Origin: Funneliformis mosseae | Taxonomy: Eukaryota > Glomeromycota > Glomeromycetes > Glomerales > Glomeraceae | Direction: 5' to 3' | Length of the DNA stretch: 51,347 nt | Assembly (NCBI GenBank): GCA_910592005.1 | Contig: CAJVPP010000079.1 | Span: forward strand, 1-51,347 | Shown here: piece by piece, positions 20,830 through 31,991 of the stretch | Position numbering within the stretch: position 1 is the first letter of the stretch | How the letters are laid out: the number at the start of each line of letters is the position of its first letter | Made by a program: the position numbers and the translations under genes | Notes under the pieces: model-generated | Told to the model about the DNA's origin: nothing | The model's database searches: none | The model's input: only the letters and a program-made list of their open reading frames with translations

Positions 20830-22440
20830 AGAAGATTAAATCAATATTATCGTTATGATTATGCAAAGTTCAATAATAGGGAAGAAATTAGTAATTGTTC
20901 TTACAGAATGTTGCTCGTGTAACTTGAAGGATTCCGATACCGTTATGGTTCTAAAATATTCATATAACCTAAATGAGGTATTCTATTTACAATACATAAA
21001 CAATTTTTTTTTACTTTATTAATACTTTAAGAAGTTGATTACCATGACAATATTATAAAATTTTAATGGATTATCAAAATTAAAAACGGATCAGTCGACC
21101 AAATAAATAAGTAATGGTGGATCATTACAATCCTATTTAAAAAAAGAAATAATAGAATGGAGCGATAAATGTCGTTTAGCCTTACGATTCGTAAAATCTG
21201 TAGCATGTATTCATGGATGTGTTTGGCATAGTGCCTTATGTTGATCCAAAGTATTTGAATAAAAATCAATATCAGCATATATATTATATCCAAAATCTAA
21301 TGTTTACAGTGTTTGGGTCCTTCTTTGGCAAAATTCAAGTGGGTATAGGCCTTTTTATTCTAAAAATAAGAATATGATGTAATTCAGTTATGAATATTAA
21401 AAAAGGATGAAGAGAAAAAATTGTCAGGAATATTCTTATTTGTATATAGTAATTATATGAACTTATCATTCATTCTTGAAATAATAAAAAAATTCACCCT
21501 TTAATTTTTTTTTAATTTTAATTGGCATGTTGGGAGGATAATTCAAAGAAACGTTTTACTATGCAACAACTTGTTAAAACGCTCAAAGTAATAATTTCTG
21601 GAAAAATAATGATGTAATTCATCCTAATATAACTTGACTTGAAAATTTAAAGTGGAATTATTGCAAAATGATATGACTTCTGGTTCATCATATATGCTTA
21701 GCAATAATTCGGATCTAACTTATACGAGACGAGATTACCTTAGAATTGATAGATAATAACGAATGCGGCTCACATATATTATATCAAGCAGAAAAAACAT
21801 TTGCAGAAATTGTAGATATAAATGTTATTGTAGAAATTCTAATTGATTACTTTTAACTCAAATTCGGATATAATTTCAACGAAACGAAATACTTAAACAA
21901 TTCAAGTCGATCTCCAATTGAGATTTTTGAATGGCTTAATGGATTCAAAATATATTTTCTCTTGGGATTTTTTTATTTTAATAATATCATTTTTGAGGAA
22001 AATGACGATGAATCATTTGAGTTGTTTTAAAAACTTCAAAAATATTTATCACATTGCAAAGTATACCTTTCAATATGTTATAAAGAAAGATTTTAAATTG
22101 AAATAAATAATATTTCAACATTTAATTGGATACAAAAAATAAAAGTATTTGTGGGCAGCTTAACCTTGGTATTTATTATGAAAATGGTATAGGAACTAGA
22201 ACAAGGCAAGGCATTTTATTGGTATCAAGTAGCAGCTAATAATGATATAATTGGGTAGATGTTATGAACTGGGAAAATGAATAAAAAAAATGTGAAAAAC
22301 ATTTGAAATTTATGTAAAATTGTCTGAAAAATAATATATATGGGAAATATATAGACTTGGAATTTGTTATTATTATGGAATTGCTATTAATAAAAGAATG
22401 GCATTTGATATAATGCAAATAGCTAATGAATGCACGCATT
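20830..22440 (+). pseudogene. Protein kinase plus Sel1-repeat pseudogene
   Basis: Forward-strand fragments follow the order of a Glomeromycotina kinase fused to Sel1 repeats. GGSLQSYLKKEIIEWSDKCR and ALRFVKSVACIHG lie near 21115-21215 (kinase C-lobe start) and YVDPKYLNKNQYQ near 21235-21275. CWEDNSKKRFTMQQLVKTLK (21525-21585) matches the end of a kinase domain. Sel1-like words come next: YFNNIIFEENDDESFELF near 21975, GQLNLGIYYENGIGT near 22150-22195, KAFYWYQVAANND near 22210-22245, and RLGICYYYGIAINKRMAFDI near 22355-22410. Stops and frameshifts separate the pieces, and the HRD and DFG-type motifs are not readable. Sel1 repeats mediate protein binding. The gene is no longer functional. Confidence 0.65.
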
Positions 22441-23672
22441 GGTTTTACCTTTAGGCCAATTAATTTTACCTAAAACCTTTATCTTAGGGTTAACTTGTCA
22501 AGCATAACTTTAAACCTCATTTTCTACTATAAAAAATTGTCGCTTTCGACAAATTAACTGGGTTTTGCTAATTTACAACCACGAATGAAATCACCTAAAG
22601 TATATGATATAAATGACAAAATGGTTCCGTTACTCAGTGGCCAATGACTATTAATTATCAATATAATAATCGTAGGTCCAGTGCCGGGTAAAATCAAATT
22701 TACATAATAACGTACATTTTTGACGTTCAAATGATGTGACTATTAAACATTCTGTATTCCATAAGACATTGATCAAAAATTTTATACAAATCACGAAGAA
22801 TATCAGATATAAGAAATTTTTGATTTATGCATGCATGCGTACGCGTACTTTTAGGGAAATTGAAGTAATTGAATTTTTCATCTTAAATCAATTTGTACAA
22901 CCTTTGTATGAGAAAATCGCGAGTACCGAATATATATTAAAAACGATGCCATATAAATTTAGATATAACGATAATTTTTCAAATTTTTTTATATTAATTC
23001 GGACACATCGTTATATTGAGTTTTGACAGTAAAAAGGTTTTTTGAATCATGAAATTTATCGTTATTGCTTTGAATGTCGAATTAGATGCTAATAACGAAT
23101 GTTATTGCACAAAAAAAAAAAAAAAAATCCGACAAGTTTTCAAAGTTCAAACAACCAACATCAAACCTTCATAGTTTCGCAAAACCTGTAGGTTTTCGAC
23201 TAGCAACCTTACTTGAGAGATTTCAGAGTACTTAAATGAAAAGCGGCAAGCCATTTTCGGTAGCTTTTACGGCTTTCGCAGTTTCAGTGGTTGATTATTA
23301 ATTTCGGTCTGAAACCTTAACCTAATACGGCTCTTCAAAGTAGCACAAAGAATATGTAAACGAAAGGTATATGTAAAATAACAAACAGTATAGATTATAA
23401 AAAAAAAATAATGAAAATATAAAATTAAAAAAATCTAATCAAGAGATATTGACAAGACAAATTTTTAGGAAGAAATTTTTTTTTTTGTTACATGAAGATG
23501 TATCGATTTATTATTACCACCAACACTCCAATTGAAATCAATTAAAGCCTTGTGTAACTAAGAGTTTATCGTTAAAGAAAAAAATTGCTGCGCAGAAACT
23601 ACTTTAATTATAAATACTTGTATACAAAAGGAAACAAAAAAAAAAAAATTGATTCACATTAATAATAACTCA
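22441..23672. other. Intergenic region with one unassigned open frame
   Basis: A 96-codon forward frame at 22736-23026 has no domain I recognise and no obvious splice partners, so it is not called. The rest is ordinary AT-rich intergenic DNA, ending in the 3' flank of the P450 gene. Confidence 0.35.
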
Positions 23673-25518
23673 TCATCCTCTATAACGAACTTTAACTAGT
23701 AAAGGATCTTTCATTGGTAATGTTATAGAACGAGCATAATCAGGAGGACATTTTTGTCCCGGTACCATTTCAAATTTAAATTTTCTTAATACAGCCGTCG
23801 CTAACATTATGGCTTCAACTGTGGCAAAATGTTGCCCAAGACTGTCAATATCAACATAAACAAAAAGTTAATTTAATATATTAAAAAAAAAACTTCTGAA
23901 TCGGTTTATTCTACATACCATAATCTTGGACCAGCATTAAAACTAACGAATTTATATTGACTTGGCTTCAATCCATCTTCAGAATTAAAAAATCTTTCGG
24001 GATTAAATTGCTTTGCATCATTTCCCCATATCCTTTCATCTCTTCCCATTGACCAGGATGACCAATTAACCATATCACCAGCATAAATCGGTATGCCATT
24101 GGGAAGAACATCATCTTTAAGACATATCTATAACAAATAAAAAATGCAAAAAATATTAAAATTTTATCCTGCTAAATTAACTTGCATAAATTTTCTCGAT
24201 AATCACCCTAAGAGTTTTCGGTACTATAGGATGTAATCGAAGCGTTTCGTAAAATGCTGCCTGCGTATATTGAAAAAGTTTTATATTTTCATAATTTGAA
24301 ATTGGATTTTCTGGCGTGAGCAAAGAATTAACTTCTTTAACTAATTTTTCTTCAACGGAAGGTTCGGCCATAAGATTATACATCATCCACGAGAGCGTCT
24401 ACCACGACAAAAATTAATTAGAATTATACTTGCAATAAACCAATGAGAAGTATTGAACGCCAAAACATTATTACTTGTGCTGTTGTGTCACGTCCTAAAT
24501 TATGCAAGGTCAAGTTCAGTAACGTAGATAAATAAATATATGTATATTTTTATTATGTAGGACGTACCGGCAATGATAAAATTTATTACAACATCTCTTA
24601 ATTCCTTATCGGACAATTTTTCTCCGTTATCATGTTGAGCGTTCATAAATATATTAAGGATATCCCTAGGGTTTTTTAATGCTTCCGGATTATTCCTATG
24701 GTTCTTAATTATATCATAAGCAAAGGTTGACAAATAATCGCACGATTCACGCATTGTACGACCTTCTTCTGTAAATAATTCCGTAAATTTCCAAAAAGGA
24801 TTTTCGATTCGATTGCTTATTACTCTTTGCGCAAAATCGAATGCTGATGCAAATTTTACCGGTTCTTTTGGATTTTCCAGGCATTTAAGGTCAATACCAA
24901 ATGTAATTCTGTAATTTTAAAATTCATAATTAAACTTGATTTTTTTTTTAAAAAACAAAAAAAACACCACACAAAACTTACTTTACGAAAGAATCCATTG
25001 TAAACCTAAAAAATAAATCTTGTAAATCAAACGTTTCACCAGTCCTTGCTAATTTATCCAAGGTATTTAATACGATTTCGGTATCTTTTTTAAATACGAC
25101 GCAAAATATCTCACGAAAATTTCTGGTGTTGAATAAATGACTCGATAATTTTCTTTGCATTCTCCATGCATTTCTATCGAATAAACCAAATTTAGGACCA
25201 ACAAATGTTTTAAAGAAATTGGGGGCAATAAAAAAAAAGGTCAACTTTACCCATTAGTATTGAAAATTCCATCTCCAAAAACTTTATAAACAATATCATA
25301 AAGGAGTGGTGATTTATGATAGTTCTCGAAATTCGCTGTACATTATTGTATAAAGTAAGTTAATATGATTGATCCAATGTAGCGACAAATAATAAATCCG
25401 CAAACTTACTTTTCAAAACGTGTTCGATGCCTTCGGGATTATTAATTGTGATAACCCTACCCATGCCTGGTAAGGTAAACGTTCTAAGGTTAAAAAAGTT
25501 ATTGATTAATCAATTGTA

Positions 25519-25549
<31 letters not shown>

Positions 25550-25791
25550 CGTGCAAATTATACTTACGCATTTGGACCGTATTTTGCTAAAGTTTCGCAC
25601 ATGAACATCAAGAGACCTTTATTATCTTTATGAATATCTAATAAATTTCCAATGAGTGGATAACCTTTAGGACCATTAAGATCTGTCCTTGGTTTTGTAC
25701 CAATACTTCTATCCGGATATTTTATCAAAAGGTAGATTAAAATTCCCAAGAGGCCTACGAAGACTACTGTTATAATTTCAACAACTTCCAT
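23673..25791 (-). CDS. Cytochrome P450 monooxygenase, nine exons
   Basis: The product is a heme-thiolate monooxygenase, probably ER-anchored. Joining 25791-25568, 25483-25410, 25335-25251, 25173-24982, 24908-24568, 24494-24475, 24398-24207, 24127-23919 and 23841-23673 gives 1506 bases in one frame (501 residues), the normal P450 size. An N-terminal helix (VVEIITVVFVGLLGILIYLL) precedes a basic, proline-containing hinge and GPKGYPLIGN. The I-helix motif AGRDTT is encoded by a 20-base exon. The K-helix has ETLRLHP, the meander has NPERF, and the heme loop reads FNAGPRLCLGQ. The intron in that loop splits the Cys codon. The word GDGIFNTNG before WRMQRK resembles fatty-acid omega-hydroxylases of the CYP52/CYP86/CYP704 type, so a lipid substrate is likely but unproven. 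All introns are GT-AG. Confidence 0.9.
24475..24494 (-). other. 20-nt microexon encoding the P450 oxygen-binding motif
   Basis: The exon GACGTGACACAACAGCACAA is flanked by ATTTAG and GTAATA. With the last base of the previous exon it supplies G-R-D-T-T-A-Q, completing AGRDTT. Both neighbours are in frame only when it is included. Confidence 0.85.
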
Positions 25792-25853
25792 CTTTTATTT
25801 TTATTTATTTTTTTTTTTATGAAAGTATTTACTGAGAGAATTATTCTCGAAAT

Positions 25854-25862
25854 CTTTATATA
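25854..25862 (-). promoter_or_regulatory. TATA box of the P450 gene
   Basis: On the reverse strand TATATAAAG lies about 63 bases upstream of the start codon at 25791, a suitable distance for a core promoter. A CCAAT word (reverse strand) lies further upstream near 25923. Confidence 0.5.
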
Positions 25863-26861
25863 TCTGGGAAATGTGATAAGAATTGTACCAATTAAGGGAT
25901 AATTGGGTTGTGTGATTTATTTAGATTGGGTGTAAAATTACTAAATAGGAATTCCCTTCCCTTGCCAAGCTTTTCTTTGTTTATAAAAAGTGTGATTCAT
26001 GAATAAAAAATTGGTCAAAAGGGTTTTTATTTATAAAATAAAAAAAAATGATGAATTAAGTATTAATTTGCATTCATTGTTATAATAAAGAATGATTTTT
26101 ATTGGTTCGTTACAAACAATCAAAGGGATAATAAAAACACATAAAAGGAAGAAATTATGAAGACGATAAAGAGAAAAATCATCAAATTGATAAAATGAGC
26201 GAGTCTTCAAGCGCGCAACTCAGTTTTAATTTATAAATTAAGATCGTTCATTAACATAACTTTATAGCATTTATAACATAAAAATGTCGGAGAGCGAGAT
26301 TAAGATGGCGCAGTAATTGTTTCGTATGCAATTATTATTAAATTTATATTAAACATGTGAAATGTGGTGAATACTTTTCCCAATTTTACTAACACAACTA
26401 ACACAATCTGCACAGTAATAGTGATTCTGATTAGTGTTGGTAAGCACAGGAAAAAATGACGTAATTACCCGTAGCTGAAAGTGATCCCTCTATCCAAATT
26501 TGACAGTGGTTCTGAGATTCTAGGTTCTCTGATTCTACGGTTGAGAGGTATTCCCTAGGTGGTCAAATATGTTCTAATCGGAACGGTATATGGACCGAGG
26601 ACCGATCCTTTAACCAGGACCGATCCATCCTTAGGTAAAAGTATATCACGTTCGGTTTTGGATTAATTCTCGTAGATTATTAATGTTTAAAAATGTATGA
26701 AATGCAGAATTATTTATATAAAATAAAAAATATTGTGACTAATCATTTTTTAATATTTAGTGAAATAAAATGATTCGGCGTATTTTAATTGATCTGTCAA
26801 TTTAGTCTAAATACTATTTTACGAGTTAAAATAAAATATATTTTCCGAATGGTTTAAAAAA
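25863..26861. other. Intergenic region between divergent P450 gene and P450 pseudogene
   Basis: No gene is visible. Near 26580-26640 the word GGACCGA(T/G) is repeated three times (GACCGAGGACCGATCC and CAGGACCGATCC), perhaps the end of an old element. Nothing else is recognisable. Confidence 0.35.
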
Positions 26862-27900
26862 ATGAATCACAACAATTTTAATTTATCAAAAAACGAATCT
26901 TTGAAAAGCCAGGTCAATCCTCTTGGGCGTTTTCGGGCCTTCTTTTACCTAGTGATAAAATATCCGGATAAAAGTAAAGGTTCAAGCGCAAGATCAGTTC
27001 ATGAACCACCACTCATTGGAAAAATTTCCTTGAAATCAAATCAAAAGGATTTACGAAATTTATATGAGTCACTTTGTAAGTAGAATTCTTTGAAGACTTA
27101 TAATATTCATACTTTTGAAAGAATTTTAGAACGTGCACTTTCCCAGGAATGGGTTAGGGTTGTTTAATTATATTCGCTTCATCCCAAACCAGTAACGATT
27201 CAAAATTACAAAAGATCCCCCAATGGCAGGTGATTGTAATTATTTTCAACTTAAATACTGCGGCTAAGATACTTATTTTATTTTATTTATTATATTTGTA
27301 TTTTACGCATAAAATTTCACGCGAAATTATCTGCTTTATTTGAAGAGGAAAATAGAAAATTATTAAATATTATTGAAACAAAGGCAATTTTTGACTTGCA
27401 TGAATTATTTTCGGGGTGCTTTATAAAGGTTACGTTCGGAAATCCCCAAAGAGCCTGTACGGAAATTTTTTTCAAACCCTTTGCGGGAAATCTTTAGTGA
27501 AAAAGGTCGTAGCTTGTAAATATTTATCGAAATTCGCTCATCAAATAATCGATCCGGAAGCTTTGAAGAATCAAAAGATATTCTCAATATTTTTTATGAA
27601 GAATTAAAAGACATTATATTTAATTTAATTATTGCAGGTACGCTTATCTTTATAAATTTTATTTTAAATTAAAATTTTTTTTTTTTTTTAAAAAATAAAA
27701 AATTTGCTTACATAAAATTTTAGGATGCACAGACCCTCTCGTGAAATGAATCTTGCTGTTAAAGAAAACTTGGTGAATAAAATTAATTCCTAACTCTCGG
27801 AAGAATATCCCATTCAAAAATATGAAGACGTTAAGCTACGTTTTATGAAACTCTATGATTACATCCCGCAGTACCAGCCAACTTTTTAAAAACTTTACAC
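26862..27900 (+). pseudogene. Cytochrome P450 pseudogene (paralog of the 23673-25791 gene)
   Basis: The first exon retains YLVIKYPDKSKGSS and PPLIGK, matching the hinge of the intact P450. Further pieces keep the same order: PGMG near 27147, RKLLNIIETKAIFDLHELF and FIKVTFGNP near 27350-27450, DPEALKNQKIFSIFF near 27550, ENLVNKINSLL near 27765, and FYETL-stop-LHPAVPA near 27840-27880. In the last piece the Arg of the K-helix ExxR has become a stop. The I-helix exon and the heme loop are not found on this strand. Frameshifts and missing exons show it is dead. A hAT-type MITE begins at 27901, directly after the last readable piece. Confidence 0.75.
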
Positions 27901-28648
27901 TAGGGATTGGGATCGATTGAATCGATTTTAGAATCGATTTAATCGCGATTATCGTTTCTCCAAGATTCGGCTCTAAGATTCGATTTTCGATTTCGATTTA
28001 AAATATAATTCAAAAAAAAAAATTAAAAAAACACGCGTTTATAAAATAATTTGTAATATATTTTTTTGATTTTCTGTTAATTTTTATTTTTATTTTTTAA
28101 ATCTGCAAATAATTAATAATTAAATTATAAAATTAAAAAATTTAATTATTTAAAAATGAAAAAAAAATCAATTAATAAATTAAATTTATCATTAAAAATT
28201 GAAATTAAATAATAATATATAATTACATCAATTACGAGTTAATTTTAGAATTGGATTAGGGTTAGAGTTAGAGTCGGATATGTTTTTATAAAACGATGAG
28301 TTAGTGTTAAGATTAGGGATAGTTTAAAGTTAGAGTTGGATTATTTATAAAAAAAAACATCAATAAATTGTATTACTCATACTGTTTTAATATGCTAAAA
28401 CTTTAAAAAATTATTTCACGTCATGTTAGCTAACCCCCCTGGGTATCGCCCGGGTAAAACCAATAGTTTAATGATAATAATGTAACTAAAATCTAATTCA
28501 ACTTCCACTCCATATACAGTAGATAAACACTTTTTAATACGCGATGTGCTGAGTTTTATATATGTATGTCCAAAATAGATTCGATTTTTTATACGATTGT
28601 TGTGATTAAAATCGATTTTCGATTAATTCGATTTTATTAGAATCGCTA
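27901..28648. mobile_element. hAT-type MITE, 748 bp, with 8-bp target duplication
   Basis: A perfect duplication CTTTACAC flanks the element at 27893-27900 and 28649-28656. Ends are TAGGGATTGGGATCGATT (left) and, inverted, TAGCGATTCTAATAAAATCG (right). Both ends carry multiple ATCGATT/AATCGAT words that are self-complementary. The 8-bp duplication and TAGGG start fit the hAT superfamily. There is no coding capacity. The interior includes the compact inverted motif GGGTATCGCCCGGG near 28440. Confidence 0.8.
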
Positions 28649-28659
28649 CTTTACACACA

Positions 28660-28877
28660 TATACAAACGTTGTGTGAAAGGAGCGATTTTTGTCCTGGCT
28701 TTCTTTCAAATTATATTTTCTTAATAATGAAGTTGCCAATGTCATAACTTCAATCGTAGAGAAATTTTGCCCGAGGCTATCAAATACAATATGGTTCCAT
28801 CAATCATTTTTAACAGGTATTTAGGACGATAAACAAATCAATACCATAATCTTGGACCACAGTTAATTTATATTCAT
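28660..28877 (-). pseudogene. P450 heme-loop fragment
   Basis: On the reverse strand NCGPRL is followed by an intron (28843 down to 28777, GTATTG...ATAG) and then LGQNFSTIEVMTLATSLLRK. This equals the last two exons around the heme loop of the intact P450, and the intron splits the Cys codon at the same place (TG|C). Nothing upstream of the loop is present, so this is an isolated fragment. Its strand is opposite to the pseudogene on the other side of the MITE, so the two pieces cannot belong to one collinear gene. Confidence 0.75.
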
Positions 28878-29098
28878 ATTATACAAATCTTGTATGTTTT
28901 TTTGCTATTTTATTCATTATTAATAAAGATTTGATTTGGTAAACATTAAAAATTTTTTGACTTTTTGTTTTTGTATTTATTTATTTATTTATAAAGTTTG
29001 TGAGATGAAAAATTATGAATGATGGTGCATATATAATGATTTTTATGTGAGAATAATTTTCGTAATTAAATAACAAAATATTAATTATATTAATTATA

Positions 29099-30795
29099 TT
29101 AATCTATGACTTTATTTTCATCAAGATCATGAAGATTTCCTTGACTAGTTATAAACTTTCTCATTATATCATTAACTTTATCAGGACATTCTTCATGAAC
29201 AAAATGCTGAGCCTCGGGAAGATGTACAATTTTTAGATTTGATACCAGCTTTTCCAGATTAAGTGTACATAAGTCTTTATTTAGGGCTACATCCTGATCT
29301 CCCTATAAAAATCAAAAAAAAAAAAAAAAAAAAAATTTAAAATTCAATGGAGACTTTTTTAATGACGTTTCTCAGACGTACCCAAATAACCAAAGTAGGG
29401 ATCCCAATGAAACCAGGTTGCTTAATCCCGCGTCTTTTTTGATCTTCGAAAAATCCTCTCGCAGCTTGGCTTCTATAATAATTCAATCCGCCTGTAAGAC
29501 AAGCATTATTATTCGCGCAAAAGGCTGCCTTGTAAATGTTGATTTCCTCCTCAGTAATTGCCTCATTTGGAATAGATTTTAAAATTCTTTCATGCATTTC
29601 AAAATCTTTTAATGAAAACCAGGTCTCCGCTATTGGACTTGGCATCATGAATATAAATACATAAAATGATTTAAGCGCTTGATCAATGCAAGGTTGAAGT
29701 AATTGCCATGAATTGGTAATAGTTGATACAGGATTGTTCATTAAAGATTTTAAATTGCGATATTGAAAGACGTCCGTAAATCGTGAATAAATATTATGGG
29801 CAAATACTCCCGTATGTGGACCATTTAAAATGATGAGTCGGTCGATGTATCCAGAGTGGTCCTGATATTGATCCCATTCCCAACTTTGTGCTGCGGCCTG
29901 CCATGCGATCACAGCACCCCTGTAATAATTATATAGTGATTTGTAAGTTGAGAGAAAAAAAATGTTTATATTTATTTATTTATTTATTTTAGTTACCAGT
30001 CATGACCGACCACGCACTCAGCACGTCCATTTTTGGTTAATTTTTGTATGATTTCACGTATATCGGTCAACAATAAATTCGCGTTATAATCATGAACTTC
30101 ACTCGGTGCAAAACTTCCGCCGGCACCTCTCTAAAAAATGAAAACATAAGTACTCTTATAACATCATCGGGATTGCTTTGATTATAAAATATTTACCATA
30201 TCCAAGGCCACCAAATGATACCCCATATCTCGAAGTGCTCGGAGTTGATATCGCCACGAATACCAAAACTAATTAAATAGAAGGTAAAAATATCGTTAGA
30301 TATTTATAAAATAATTATTTTATTTATTAATTTTTTTTTTTGTGTAAATACCTCGGGGAAACCATGCATAAACAATATTAAAGGTTTCGATACATCTCCA
30401 GCCTCAAAGTAATGAAAGGATTTCCCATCGACCATTAATGTTTTATGTTGTCCAAAATCAGAACATTCCGTGTATAACCTTGATTCATCTAAGAATAAAA
30501 CGATTAAGTGAAATTGATTACATGATTTTTATGATCATAATGAAGAAAAAGAACAAAACTTACAATTACTTCTTTCCTTTATGAAAAAAACTTCTTTACG
30601 TTTAATAAACTTTTCTATTATGATAGGTATACCTACACAGATAATACTCCAGAAAACTCCAAAAGAATAAAAAAGGGTATATCTGGCAAGTTTATCAACT
30701 CTATCTAAAGTCGACATTTTATTCTCTTTATCATAAAATAATAATTTCCACAAAATAAGAGAGACGAAGAAAATAAATATGAAAAACATTATCAT
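29099..30795 (-). CDS. Epoxide-hydrolase-like alpha/beta hydrolase with N-terminal membrane anchor
   Basis: Joining 30795-30564, 30488-30352, 30268-30197, 30130-29997, 29919-29382 and 29302-29099 gives 1317 bases in frame (438 residues). Two hydrophobic segments lie at the N-terminus (MFFIFIFFVSLILWKLLF and a second around residues 40-60). The hydrolase fold then shows HGFPE (oxyanion hole), GHDWGAVIAWQ with the nucleophilic Asp, GDQD (the likely acid), and AQHFVHEE with the catalytic His. This is the set found in membrane-bound epoxide hydrolases of the EPHX4/ABHD type, which add water to epoxides through an ester intermediate. It lies downstream of P450 sequences and may act on epoxidised lipids, which is inference. 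Fluoroacetate-type dehalogenase relatives cannot be excluded. Confidence 0.88.
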
Positions 30796-31991
30796 AAGAA
30801 ATTGTTATAAGATAAAGTTTTTTTGCTGAAAAAAAAAAAAATTTGATACTCATGTTCTCACATGAAGATAATTTAATATTAAAATTTCTATAAATTTCAA
30901 ATTTGGCAAGTTTGTTGTCGATTAAATTATTTTCTCAAACCCACCTGACTAATGTCACTAACCGATTAGATTGATAAGTATGACCTTATATGATACGAGA
31001 ATAACTTTGATGCGCAAAAAGATACATTCAATTATTTATTATTCCTTAATCAAAAAAAATTAATTTACTTAGGAATTTATTAATTCTTTTGAAATCTGTA
31101 AAAAGTAAAGAGGCGGAAAATAAGAAAAAAAAAAAAAATAAACGAGGCTTTTTTTTTTTTTGTATTAGCAAGTATAATCTTGTTATTCCACAAGTGTGAT
31201 ATTCACAAGATATAAAGATAATAGCATGCGCATGTGATTATTATATCACCAAATTGCGTATGACGTCTGCAAACCAAATTGCTTTTCGAACGCTCTAATA
31301 ATCATTGTAATACTCAAATGAATGATCAAGTCCAAACCTTAATATAATGAATTATAATATAATTACAAAAGTAAACCAGGGTATTAAAAAAGCGGTAGAA
31401 ATGGTGAACTTTTTAATAATAAATCGCCAAATGATTATTGAAGAACGTAACGAAGCCAGCCTACGTTCTATATATGTGATGAAGAAAGTCGAGATGGCGT
31501 CTTTTTCTATATTAGCGCTCCCAATTTCTCTTATTTACTGCTTAAATTTTTAGTAAAATCGTTATTGATACACAAAATTAATTAAAAAAATTGTACCTTT
31601 AATAATTAACTCAATCTTTTTTAAGCATGATTTTCATACTCCAGAGGTCTTGATGTCCAACTCATCTAAATCGACCAAAACGCTTTGTAGAATCGTTTAT
31701 TAGTCCGGAGTCTACGTCGATATGTGGTTGGTCCCTTTCGTTACACTTGTGCTCCGGAATTAACAATGGTTTCCGAAACCGTGCCCTAGTATAATAAGAT
31801 TCTATCAAAGATTCGCAAAGTGTATATATGGCACACAACATTTTAAAATAATTTAATGAAAAGAGAATATTTAATTAACGATCTGATTGAATTCTTGCGC
31901 TTTTTATTTTCGAACTCAACAGAGTTGCTTTCTTAACTATTGTCATTCTTAAAGATTAAAGTTTTTCGTCCTTAAATTTCCAAAAAGATAA
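30796..31991. other. Intergenic region between the hydrolase and the membrane-protein gene
   Basis: It contains homopolymer A and T runs near 30825 and 31120-31160. A 68-codon forward frame at 31347-31553 ends in a hydrophobic segment (SILALPISLIYCL) but has no recognisable relatives or splice partners. I leave it uncalled. Confidence 0.35.

Noticed and set aside
21063..21293. Reverse-strand hydrophobic 76-codon frame
   Set aside because: It is the complement of the kinase C-lobe relic on the forward strand.
22736..23026. Forward 96-codon frame
   Set aside because: No recognised motif, no flanking exons and no conserved feature; insufficient support.
25190..25244. Met-initiated extension of the P450 exon (MTFFFIAPNFFK)
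   Set aside because: It lies in an intron: GTAAAG at 25250 and ATAG before 25173 join GIFNTNG to AWRMQRK in frame.
31347..31553. Forward 68-codon frame with hydrophobic C-terminus
   Set aside because: No relatives recognised and no consistent splice sites to the next gene.
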